The translations under genes were made by a program, and so were the position numbers. DNA of 64,000 bases from assembly GCF_013280595.1 (NCBI RefSeq), contig NZ_JAAATY010000007.1:248001-312000 (forward strand), read 5' to 3'. Source of the stretch: Kibdelosporangium persicum (GTDB taxonomy: Bacteria; Actinomycetota; Actinomycetes; Mycobacteriales; Pseudonocardiaceae). Positions 53,740-62,027 of the stretch are shown here, piece by piece. The notes beneath the pieces are model-generated. The model was not told the origin of the DNA. It was given only the letters and a program-made list of their open reading frames with translations, and made no database searches. The stretch's first letter is position 1; each line of letters begins with the position of its first letter.

Positions 53740-55626
53740 GTGCGAACGACTGGACGAATAGTGATCGTGGTCGTGGTGGCCGCTGGCCTGGCTGGCGTCG
53801 TGTGGATGTTCACCGGGCGGGTGGCCGGTGATGCTGCTATAGGCAATGCACAGGTGGTCGGCGCGCTGGCCGGGGTATTAGCGGTGCTAGTCGCGGTTGT
53901 GGTGTTGTGGCCACGGGGTTTCCGACGCGTCAATGCGCAGCAGACAGAGAACGGGCACGCGGAGGTGGCAGTCGAGTACCTGGCCAACGAGACGTTGCGG
54001 TACTGGCGGCGTGAGGCCAAGGATCGACGGATCACTAATCCCTCGCCAGCATCCGTGCGGTGGGCGTGGGGGAGCCCGGATTTCGCCGTTCCCGCGGCGG
54101 AGCTGCAACCCGACCTGCCCGCAGTCTCCGGTGGGTTGGTGCTGGGGTCGACAGGCAAGGTACTCACAGCCGGGGTTGTGACGGAGCTCCGCCAGCAACT
54201 CTACGAATGCCTGGACGTCACACGAGGGCGGATCGTGGTGCTCGGTGGGCCAGGAGCGGGCAAGACGTCCGCGATGTTGCTGTTGCTCATCGACATCTTG
54301 GAACACCGACAGGCTGGCTCCCGCGTGCCCATACCGGTGTGGCTGTCCCTTGGCGGGTGGAACCCGGACAGCATCTCCCTGGAGGACTGGGCGGCCGAGA
54401 CCTTGATCCGCGACTATCCCGCTCTGTCTGCCAGCGTCCACGGCGGTCGGGCCATCGCCAAGGAACTGATCCGCACCGGAAAGGTCGCGTTGTTCCTCGA
54501 CGGGCTGGACGAGATGGCGCCCGCCATCCAAGGGCGGGCGTTGCAGAAGGTCGACCGCGACGCTGCCGGACTCAAGGTGGTACTGACTAGCCGTCCCCGC
54601 GAATACCATGCGGCGATCAGGGACGGGCGACTGTACGGAGCTGCTGTTGTCGAGGTCCTGCCGGTCGACGTTGACGACGCCGCAGCATTTCTGCTTGCCG
54701 AACAATTCGGTGAGCGTCGCATGGCTTGGCAGTACGTCACCGATCAACTGCGCGATCATCCGGATAGCGTCGCCGCCCGCACCTTGAGGACCCCGCTGGC
54801 GCTCAGCCTCGCCCGCGAGACCTACACGCGCGCTGATCCTGCCGAGTTGTTCGACACCCGCGCTTATCCCAGCCCTGACACGCTGCTGCAGCACCTGCTC
54901 GCGCGGTCTCTCATCCTTGCCTACCCGGACCCCGCCGAACGCGCCCGCGCCACTCGATGGCTGTCCTGGATGGCCCGGAACATGGGCGCCCGCCGGGACT
55001 TGCTCTGGTGGGACATCCTCGCCTGGGTGCCCTCCTGGCCCACCAGGCTCGTCTTCGGGCTCGTGGCTGCGCTGCCGGTATGTCTCACGGGTGGCAGGGG
55101 AGTCCTGCTCGGGCTCGTAATTGGGTTCGTGGCGGCAGTTGTGTCCGGGTTCGAGCTGGGGCCCCGAACTTTTGTTTTGCGGTGGCTTACGTATAGGGAA
55201 CTGCGCGATCTTCTGGTGTCCGGGGTTGGTCCTGAGCGCGCTGTGGAACTCGCGGCTTTCTGGGCCAATCCTTCTGCTACAGCACGTGCTGGTAGCCCAT
55301 TGGAGCTCTATCAGTCTGATCTGCGACGGAGTCTCGTCCTCGGGCTTGGAACCGTGCTTGTGCTCGGGCTCATCGGTGGGCTCATGGCCGATCTGGCGGT
55401 CGGGTTGGCACTTGGGTTCGTTGCCGGGCTCCCATCGGGACTTGGCCCGGCCCTACAGCTGACCGTGGTCCAAATGACCTGGTGGTCACGAGGTCGCGGG
55501 GTTCGGTTCCTGCCACTACTCAACACTGCGGTGCACAGGCAAGTCCTGCGCCAGGCGGGAGCGGCCTACCAGTTCCGTCATGCTTGCCTGCAGGACTACC
55601 TCGCAACTCTTGACCAGCCGAAATGA
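53740..55626 (+). CDS. Membrane-anchored NACHT NTPase
   Basis: A 628-residue STAND NTPase. Two membrane helices at about residues 7-26 and 37-57 anchor it. The NACHT core has Walker A GGPGAGKTS (169-177), Walker B VALFLDGLDEM and sensor VVLTSRPREY. A second membrane region occupies about 430-470 and 515-560. The ending YQFRHACLQDYLATL is typical of this actinobacterial type. There is no large sensor domain as in the NACHT at 35345. GGGAGG abuts the GTG; a GTG at 53760 is an alternative start. Probably defence-related by family. Confidence 0.8.
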   Translation: MRTTGRIVIVVVVAAGLAGVVWMFTGRVAGDAAIGNAQVVGALAGVLAVLVAVVVLWPRGFRRVNAQQTENGHAEVAVEYLANETLRYWRREAKDRRITNPSPASVRWAWGSPDFAVPAAELQPDLPAVSGGLVLGSTGKVLTAGVVTELRQQLYECLDVTRGRIVVLGGPGAGKTSAMLLLLIDILEHRQAGSRVPIPVWLSLGGWNPDSISLEDWAAETLIRDYPALSASVHGGRAIAKELIRTGKVALFLDGLDEMAPAIQGRALQKVDRDAAGLKVVLTSRPREYHAAIRDGRLYGAAVVEVLPVDVDDAAAFLLAEQFGERRMAWQYVTDQLRDHPDSVAARTLRTPLALSLARETYTRADPAELFDTRAYPSPDTLLQHLLARSLILAYPDPAERARATRWLSWMARNMGARRDLLWWDILAWVPSWPTRLVFGLVAALPVCLTGGRGVLLGLVIGFVAAVVSGFELGPRTFVLRWLTYRELRDLLVSGVGPERAVELAAFWANPSATARAGSPLELYQSDLRRSLVLGLGTVLVLGLIGGLMADLAVGLALGFVAGLPSGLGPALQLTVVQMTWWSRGRGVRFLPLLNTAVHRQVLRQAGAAYQFRHACLQDYLATLDQPK

Positions 55627-55827
55627 CCAGAGGTGTTTCGAGTTCTCCGAGTACGACACGTTCACGGCGGTGCAGTTGCTGCGGCGCTGAAAGTCGGCGG
55701 TGGCCTGACAATCGGGCGGAAGGCAGAACGCGGGGGTCACGAGTAAGTCCTGAGTCGGCGGTGGCTGGAGACGCGACGTAGTGTGTTCAAGATCAGTTTT
55801 GTGACGACCGACCTGACCGCCGTGGTG

Positions 55828-55988
55828 TGGAGAGAGCGACCGCATCGTCGACCCGGCATACGGCAAGGCGTACGCCGCCGCGATCCCGACCTCGACATTC
55901 ACCGTGCTGCCCCGCATCGGTCACCTGCCGCAGGTCGAGACACCCGAGGAACTGCTCGGCGACGCTGTTCGACCGCCTCGACCGGTGA
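55828..55988 (+). pseudogene. Alpha/beta-hydrolase C-terminal relic
   Basis: About 55 residues from the end of an alpha/beta hydrolase are readable (SDRIVDPAYGKAYAAAIPTS, VLPRIGHLPQVETPEELL, with the catalytic histidine in RIGHLP). A frameshift follows, giving LFDRLDR and a stop. The rest of the gene is missing upstream. Confidence 0.6.
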
Positions 55989-56016
55989 CATCTTTACCAG
56001 GCAAGGAGAAACCACC

Positions 56017-56307
56017 ATGCCCAACGGCCGGATCGGTCACACCTGTCAGCTGATCGACATCGGCAGGATCCGAGTTGGCACCGAACCGCGTGGTTCACCT
56101 AGCGGGGGACGTCGGCGCGCCTCCTGCGGCATACCGGTCGATGTGCGGCCTGCTGCCCGAAGCCCGTGGGAGCAGGAGGTGGGAGCAGTTTGGGAGCCGC
56201 TAGGTGCGCTCAACTGCGTTGAACTGCACCCAACGGCTCCCAACGGCTATGTGCGACGTGCAGAAGTCGTGTTTCCGCAGGTCACTGAGATTGTTGATCT
56301 TAGTTGA
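56017..56307 (+). CDS. Small fragment after hydrolase relic
   Basis: A strong ribosome site (AAGGAG) precedes this ATG, and the first 25 residues (MPNGRIGHTCQLIDIGRIRV) look like a real gene start. The remainder is of mixed composition and runs to the tRNA 3' fragment. I read it as the start of a gene cut off by the integrated element. It originally followed the hydrolase as an operon. Confidence 0.3.
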   Translation: MPNGRIGHTCQLIDIGRIRVGTEPRGSPSGGRRRASCGIPVDVRPAARSPWEQEVGAVWEPLGALNCVELHPTAPNGYVRRAEVVFPQVTEIVDLS

Positions 56308-57484
56308 CACGGTAGAGGTCACTGGTTCAATCCCAGTATCGCCCACCAGGACGTTTGTCCAGGTCAGAGACCCTTTCTCGCGATCAACGAGGGAGGGTTT
56401 TTCTGTGTCCACCAAGATCCTTTGTAGATCGATTGTAGAACCCTGCACGCCGGTTTCGGCGGCAAGATGCGGGAACCAGGACACCAGCCTGGCACGCTCC
56501 GTCGCGGTGAGCCCGGCCAGCCCGTCCCGCCACCGGGCCTCCAGCACGTCGAGGACCTGCTGGCGCATCTCCGGGGTGACGTGGTCGTAGGTGCGGGCGA
56601 TGCCCTTCATCTTCTGCCCGAGCCGGGCCCGCCGGGCGACCTCGGGGACACCGTCCTCGATCAGCCAGGTGGAGTGGGTGTGACGTCCTTCATGGAAGGT
56701 GATCCAGGGCAGGATCGGAGGCTGATGGTCGGGTGATGTGGGGTAGTCCACATCGACGCCGTCCCAGGTCGGCCGCCAGTAGCGCTGCCGGAAGTTCGAC
56801 CGCCGCAGCGGCTGCCCTTCGGGCGTGGTGAACACAAACAGGTGCGGCAGTCCTTGATCAGCAGCTCGTAGAACACCGCGATGCTCGGCGGCAGCTCCAC
56901 CAGCCGGGTACCGGCTGGGGTTTTGGTCCGGCCGCGCTGCTTGCCCCGAACCCGCCGCGGCTGGACCGCGCTGACCGGCGTCGCCGCCAGCTCATTGACG
57001 GTCTTGCCGCCTTTGGTCAACACGCCGCTCACCTCGAGCAGCGGGGTGCGGATGTTGATCCCGCGTCGCTCGGGGTCGTATTCGTGGGGCTGCTGCCCGA
57101 CGAGTTCACCCCATCGGGCGCCGGTGTAGAAGTCCAACAGACACAGCACAAACCCCGGCAGGCCCATGGTTTCGTACAAGCGCATGGCGGCGCGGAGCGC
57201 CTGGGTGGGCGTCGCCACCAGGTACTCGGTCTCGTAGGCGCCGGCGGTGACCCGGACGCCGTAGCACGGGTTGACGGGGATCAGCCGGGCGCGCACGACG
57301 GCGTTCATGATGGTGGAGAACGTGGCGAAGATGGATGCCACGGTGGACTCGGCGAGGGGATCAACATGCAGCTCCTGACCGACCTGCGGCGCGACGGCGT
57401 GCCTGACATGGTGCGGCGTGCCCTCGATCAGGTACTCGCTCGTCTGCGGGAACAACCCTCCGAGGGCTTCACGGCTTGCACTTG
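56200..57484 (-). pseudogene. Broken tyrosine recombinase (integrase)
   Basis: The catalytic residues of a phage-type integrase are present: arginine in TGARWGELVGQ, HxxR in HEGRHTHSTWLIEDG and the tyrosine in ARTYDHVTPEM. The protein is split by a frameshift near 56850 (reading LLIKD in one frame and LFVFTTPEGQPLRRSN in the next). The N-terminal arm-binding domain is missing because the frame begins in mid-domain. Its 3' end overlaps the tRNA fragment. The element it moved is now immobile unless the frameshift is an assembly error. Confidence 0.75.
56316..56348 (+). other. tRNA 3' end, probable attachment site
   Basis: The sequence folds as the T-arm (ACTGG, loop TTCAATC, CCAGT) followed by acceptor strand ATCGCCC and ACCA, i.e. 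the last part of a tRNA gene. No matching 5' half (a GGGCGAT acceptor strand) is present upstream. It lies at the 3' end of an integrase gene, which is the usual place for an att site. Confidence 0.6.
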
Positions 57485-57497
57485 ACGTAAACGTCAA
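57482..57497 (+). promoter_or_regulatory. Palindrome before MDR gene, MerR operator
   Basis: TTGACGT-AA-ACGTCAA, a perfect 7-base inverted repeat 18 bases before the ATG. The first half provides a -35-like TTGACG. It is the expected kind of site for the MerR regulator encoded downstream. Confidence 0.55.
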
Positions 57498-57514
57498 CTC
57501 GTAACGTCGGCGCC

Positions 57515-58528
57515 ATGACCATTGCTGTTCCTACTGTCCATCGTGAGGTGCGTCTCGCTGCCCGTCCGGAAGGGACGTTCAGGACCGATCACCTCCGGGT
57601 CGTCGAGGCTCCCGTTCCCGAGTACGGCCCCGGCCAAGTGCTTGTCCGCAATCGGATGATGAGCGTCACCGCTGTGATGCGCACGCTCATGGACGGCGAC
57701 ATCGGGTTGCCCATGCCGGCGTATGAGCCAGGTCAAACCTTGTGGGGACCGGCCATCGGCGAAGTGATCGCTTCGGCGGACACTGACTTGAGTCCTGGCG
57801 ATCTCGTCGTGCACAACCATGGTTGGCGGGAGTATGCCGCCGTCGGCGCGGCTGATGTGCGGCGTGCTGACGTTGACTCGTTGCCAGACTTGGGTGCGCA
57901 CCTGTCCCAGGGGTTGACTGCATGGCTCGGCGTTGTGCGGACTGCCGAGGTGCGGAGTGGGGACACGGTGTTCGTGACCGGTGCTGCGGGTGGTGTCGGT
58001 TCCCTTGCAGGGCAGTTCGCTCGGCTGCGTGGTGCCACGCGGGTGATCGGCAGCACCGGTTCCCGGCGCAAGGGTGAGTACTTGGTCGGACAACTGGGGT
58101 ACGACGCCGTGGTCATCCGGGGTGAGGGCGCTATCGAGGACCAATTGCGCACGGCGGCTCCGGATGGCATCGACGTGGTCTTCGACAACGTCGGCGGCGA
58201 GCAACTGCTTGCTGCTCTGGCGGTTGCCCGACGCGGCGCTCGCGTCGCGCTCATCGGCACGATGTCCAGCCAGACGTCGGGTGGCTTCAGTGCTCCGGTC
58301 ACGATCGACACGGGCGCACTCATCTTGCGGGGGATCACACTGCGCGGCATCGCGGGCAGCGACCACCTCGATGCCACTCCCCAAGCGATGCGGGAGTTCG
58401 GTCGTGGGCTCCGCGACAAGACGCTTGTCTTCCCCCACACGCGTCTGTCAGGCATCGATCAGGCACCTCGTGCGTTGTGCGAGTTGCTTGAAGGGCGCCA
58501 TATCGGTGCGGTGATTGTGGAGCTGTAA
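57515..58528 (+). CDS. MDR-family NADP-dependent oxidoreductase
   Basis: A 337-residue medium-chain reductase of the zinc-free leukotriene/curcumin-reductase branch, reducing double bonds of enones with NADPH. The nucleotide-binding motif VFVTGAAGGVGSLAGQ lies near residue 152, and RVIGSTGSRRK and VFDNVGGEQLLAAL follow. No structural zinc cysteines are seen. It is followed after 19 bases by a merR gene that probably regulates it. Confidence 0.9.
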   Translation: MTIAVPTVHREVRLAARPEGTFRTDHLRVVEAPVPEYGPGQVLVRNRMMSVTAVMRTLMDGDIGLPMPAYEPGQTLWGPAIGEVIASADTDLSPGDLVVHNHGWREYAAVGAADVRRADVDSLPDLGAHLSQGLTAWLGVVRTAEVRSGDTVFVTGAAGGVGSLAGQFARLRGATRVIGSTGSRRKGEYLVGQLGYDAVVIRGEGAIEDQLRTAAPDGIDVVFDNVGGEQLLAALAVARRGARVALIGTMSSQTSGGFSAPVTIDTGALILRGITLRGIAGSDHLDATPQAMREFGRGLRDKTLVFPHTRLSGIDQAPRALCELLEGRHIGAVIVEL

Positions 58529-58547
58529 GTCCAGGGGAGGACCAGGA

Positions 58548-58988
58548 ATGCGGATCGGCGAAGCTTCGGCAGCGGCGGGGCTTACCCCGAGAGCGCTCCG
58601 CTACTACGAAGAGCGAGGGCTGCTCGCGGCGCGGCGCACGACATCGGGCCATCGTGAGTACGACGAGGAGGACGTCCACCGGTTACGGATCGTACGGGAG
58701 TTGCTGGCAGCAGGACTGACGATCAGTGATGTCCAGGCCGTGGTCGAAGGCCTGGACATGCCGCTCAAGCAACCTGGCGATTGCCCGATCGTCGACATCA
58801 CCAACCGGCGGCTGGCCGAGCTCGACAAGCGCATCGAGCGGCTGACCGAACTGCGCCGTCGTCTGGCCAACGCGCTCACTCACCGATTCGACAAACAGTT
58901 CCATAGACCTGACCAGCAGGCGGTCGCAATGCGACGCCGACTGAATCCGTGTGAACGCCAAATAAGCGATGAGTTCACGGTGACGTGA
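58548..58988 (+). CDS. MerR-family regulator
   Basis: A 146-residue MerR protein. The DNA-binding head MRIGEASAAAGLTPRALRYY is intact, and a long dimerisation helix (ITNRRLAELDKRIERLTEL) follows. One cysteine occurs in GDCPIVD. GGGAGG precedes the ATG. It shares a transcript with the MDR gene. The stop lies within the neighbouring aminotransferase relic on the other strand. Confidence 0.9.
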   Translation: MRIGEASAAAGLTPRALRYYEERGLLAARRTTSGHREYDEEDVHRLRIVRELLAAGLTISDVQAVVEGLDMPLKQPGDCPIVDITNRRLAELDKRIERLTELRRRLANALTHRFDKQFHRPDQQAVAMRRRLNPCERQISDEFTVT

Positions 58989-59440
58989 GCAGCTCGGCTT
59001 CGTAGCCGCGGCGGAAAACCTCCACAAAGGACGGTGCATCGGGCGGGAACACATCGCCGATCCGGCGCACGGGCACGCCCGGCGTCCATGAGTTCATGAC
59101 CACGGATCTGCCCAATGTGGACAGATCCTCGACTGTGATCTCTTCGACACGCTGCGGGACGCCGAGGCGGTCCAGTTGCCTGCGAGACGATGCTCATCGT
59201 GATCCCGGTGCGGATGTCGACGTGTGCCACACCACCGCGGTGCCGTCCCAGAAGGCGAGGTTCCAGATCGTCGCTTCGCTGAGCCTGCCGCGGCGGTCGA
59301 TGAACGCGGCGTCGTCGAAGTGCTGTTTGACGGCCTGACGGAGGTAGTAGGTCTTGGCCACCTCGCCGACATGCTTCACTGCCGGGAGTACGTGTTCGTG
59401 TTCCACCACCGCCAGCGGCAACGGACCTGTCGGACCCGAG
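58978..59440 (-). pseudogene. Class IV aminotransferase relic
   Basis: Two frames together give the C-terminal half of an aminotransferase class IV (branched-chain/aminodeoxychorismate lyase type): VAKTYYLRQAVKQHFDDAAF, FIDRRGRLSEATIWNLAFWD, then LDRLGVPQRVEEITVEDLST, SVVMNSWTPGVPVRRI. A frameshift lies near 59180. The N-terminal half was lost at the IS3 junction. Confidence 0.7.
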
Positions 59441-59551
59441 GAAGGTGGCGCGGTCCGGACCTGTGGGGTTCCAAAAGTCGGCTTCAGGGTGTGACCAGGG
59501 TTTACGCAGCCGTGGGTGGGATTGACCCGATTCGACAGACAAGGTCGATAT

Positions 59552-59950
59552 GTGGTCAGGCTACCGCAAGCCCGGTAGCAGTTTCCTGGGCCGCTTCGTA
59601 GGCGGCCGGGCTGGGGTATCCAGGGCTGGAATGCCGCCGGCGGGTTGTTGTACCAGCCTTTCACGTATTCGAAGATTGCCTTGTGCACCAAGGCTTTCGT
59701 GGGCCACGCCTGCCGATCGAGCAGCTCGGTCTTGATCGAAGCGAAGAACGACTCCGCAACCGCGTTGTCCCAGCACTGTCCCTTCCGGCCAACCGACAGC
59801 CGCACCCCGCTGTCGCGCGCGAGCCGGGCGTACTGGCCGGAGGTGTACTGACAGCCCCGATCGGAATGGAAGATCACACCAAGCTCCGGGCGGCGCTGGG
59901 TGATGGCGTTGCGCAAGGCCTGCTCGACCCGATCCCCGTGTCCGCACATT
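59552..59950 (-). mobile_element. IS3-family transposase fragment
   Basis: The C-terminal part of an IS3 transposase: the second catalytic Asp in FHSDRGCQYTSGQYA, the Glu in CWDNAVAESFFASIKTELL, and the ending GYPSPAAYEAAQE. A frameshift lies after KGWYNNPP. The first half of the transposase, the orfA gene and the terminal repeats are not seen, so it cannot move on its own. Confidence 0.8.
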
Positions 59951-60250
59951 ACCCGCGAGGAGTTGCTGCGACGGGTCTGTTCCGGCGGCGCCACCGTGAT
60001 CGACGTGCGTCCGCACGAGGAATACACCGCCGGGCACATCCCCGGCGCGGTGTCGATTCCGCTGGCGGATCTCGCCGAGCGCTTGGCTGAACTCCCGCTC
60101 GATCAGGAGATCGTCGCCTACTGCCGCGTCGCCTACTGCGTGTTCGCCCACGACGCGGTCCGCCTGCTCACCGCAGCCGGTCGCCCGGCTCGCCGGTTGG
60201 CCGACGGCATGCTCGAATGGCGCTTGGCCGACCTACCGGTGGCAACCTGA
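59945..60250 (+). pseudogene. Truncated rhodanese, probably ArsR-rhodanese remnant
   Basis: A rhodanese domain begins directly at the IS3 border (ITREELLRRVCSGGATVID, HEEYTAGHIPGAVSIPLADL) with catalytic cysteine in AYCRVAYCVFAH. The phrase before it is the usual link between an ArsR winged helix and a rhodanese domain, so the lost 5' part was probably ArsR. The domain itself is intact but has no own start or ribosome site. Confidence 0.65.
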
Positions 60251-60474
60251 CCGAGATTTTCAGGCGCGGTGCCGAATCGGGCGTGTTGTCAGTCTTCTCC
60301 TGAGCAAGGAGAAGTTGAGCTGGCCGCATCGCGCCATCGCTCTGCACACCACGTGGCCGGCTCCGAGGCCGCACTGACTGAGCTGTCCACATTGGATGAT
60401 GTGCTGGACCATTGCCACCGCTATCACGCCACCCGCGCAGAGCCGATGCGCGAGCTCGGCCACTCCAGGCAGGC

Positions 60475-60690
60475 TCAGGCCGCCGAGCGTCGCGCGCTGG
60501 AGCTGATCGCCCCCCGGATCAACCGGTGGTGGCTGCCGACGTGGTCGAGCAGCAAGACCGTCCCGTCGGGACGTAGGACCCGGTGCATCTCGATGATCGC
60601 TGCCCGCTCGTCGGGGAAGCCGCACAACCCGAGTGCACACCAGGCGAATCCCTCCACCAATGCGCGGGTCAACGCCTCCAAGCGTCTGGG
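60475..60690 (-). pseudogene. SAM methyltransferase fragment
   Basis: About 65 residues of a class I methyltransferase (DERAAIIEMHRVLRPDGTVL, LLDHVGSHHRLIRG). The SAM-binding start and the end are missing, and sequence on both sides is unrelated. It is another truncated gene in the scarred region. Confidence 0.6.
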
Positions 60691-60768
60691 TCCTGCCAGT
60701 CAGAACTGCGCCAGCTGTCCGCGGCGCAGCTCGCTCGCGCCGCCGGTTGGGTGATCTGCTTCACATGG

Positions 60769-60795
60769 TGTCAGGATTTTCGTCGATGCGGTGTC
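60769..60795 (+). promoter_or_regulatory. Candidate ECF41-type promoter
   Basis: TGTCAGG at 60769 and TGTC at 60792, with a 16-base spacer, resemble the ECF41 promoter pattern TGTCACA-N16-CGTC. It lies 34 bases before the oxidoreductase start, upstream of the ECF41 operon. Confidence 0.45.
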
Positions 60796-60828
60796 TTGTG
60801 CTCGATCCCCAAGAGCGAAGGAGACACC

Positions 60829-62019
60829 GTGAGCAAGAACATCGACGTGGTCGTGATCGGCGGCGGATATGCCGGTGTCATGGCGGCCAACCGTGTGACG
60901 CAGCGCGACAACGTGACGGTGACCGTGATCAATCCGCGCCCGGTCTTCGTCCCGCGGCTGCGTCTGCACCAGTTGGTGGGTGGGACCCACGATGCGGTCG
61001 TCGACTACACGGAAATCCTCGCCGAGGGCGTCCAGTTGGTCGTCGACGGCGCGACACGGATCGACGCAGCTGGACGGGGTGTGACGCTGGCTGAGGGCGG
61101 CAGTATCGGCTACGACTACCTGATTTACGCGGTGGGCAGCGGGAGCGCCGGCCCGCAGGTGCCCGGCGCGGCCGAGTTCGCGTACCCGATCTCCACACTG
61201 GAGGCGGCGCAGCGACTGCGGTCAGTGCTCGACGACACCCCTGTGACGGCTGCGGTGACGGTCGTCGGGGGTGGCCCGACCGGCATCGAGACCGCCGCGG
61301 AACTGGCAGAACAGGGTCGCAGCGTCACGTTGGTCTGCGGGGGTGTCGTCGGCCCGTACTTGCACCCCCGCGCTCGGCGCACCGCCCGCAAGTACCTCGC
61401 CAAGCTGGGGGTCGATGTGTTGGAAGGCTCGGCTGCGTCGGTCAGTGCGGTGACACGGGAGGCCGTGCAACTCGGTGACGGCCGCACGCTGGCGAGTCAG
61501 GTCACCATTTGGACCGCGGGTTTCGGTGTGCCCGATCTGGCGGCCAACAGCGGGTTGCGCACCGACGCCGCCGGGCGCCTGCTCACCGACGAAACACTGA
61601 CCTGCATTGATGAGGAGCGAATCGTCGCGGCAGGTGACTCGTCAGCCCCGTCTGGCCTGCCGTTCCGAATGAGCGCCTACGCCGCAGGTTGCCTGGGCGC
61701 CCACGCCGCCGACACCGTCCTGAACCGGATCGCGGGTGAGCAGCCGGCACCGATCGACCTGTCGTTCCCCGCCATGTGCATCAGCTTCGGCCGCCACACC
61801 GGGATCTTCCAGCTCGGCCACAAGGACGACACAGCGATGCGGATCTACTTCAGCGGGCTCGTGGGCAAGGCGCTCAAGGAGTTCTCCTGCGCCGCCAGCG
61901 TCAAACACCTGATCACCGAAGCGCACAAGCCCGGCTCGCACTCCTGGCCGAAAGACGGCAAGCACAGGCCGCAGTTGCTGCGGGCCCAGCACAGCGACGC
62001 GCCCGCACAGATCGCCTGA
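60829..62019 (+). CDS. NDH-2-like FAD-dependent oxidoreductase
   Basis: A 396-residue flavoprotein with FAD motif VVVIGGGYAGVMAANRV at the start, NAD motif VTVVGGGPTGIETAAELAEQ near residue 143, and IVAAGDSSAP near residue 266. This is the fold of type II NADH dehydrogenase-like proteins. The GTG has AAGGAG upstream. Genes for oxidoreductases commonly accompany ECF41 sigma factors and are their targets. The sigma factor gene follows eight bases later. Confidence 0.85.
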   Translation: MSKNIDVVVIGGGYAGVMAANRVTQRDNVTVTVINPRPVFVPRLRLHQLVGGTHDAVVDYTEILAEGVQLVVDGATRIDAAGRGVTLAEGGSIGYDYLIYAVGSGSAGPQVPGAAEFAYPISTLEAAQRLRSVLDDTPVTAAVTVVGGGPTGIETAAELAEQGRSVTLVCGGVVGPYLHPRARRTARKYLAKLGVDVLEGSAASVSAVTREAVQLGDGRTLASQVTIWTAGFGVPDLAANSGLRTDAAGRLLTDETLTCIDEERIVAAGDSSAPSGLPFRMSAYAAGCLGAHAADTVLNRIAGEQPAPIDLSFPAMCISFGRHTGIFQLGHKDDTAMRIYFSGLVGKALKEFSCAASVKHLITEAHKPGSHSWPKDGKHRPQLLRAQHSDAPAQIA

Positions 62020-62027
62020 GACACCCC

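Noticed and set aside
56290-56348. A complete tRNA gene
   Set aside because: Only the T-arm and 3' acceptor strand are present; no matching 5' half or anticodon arm is found upstream.
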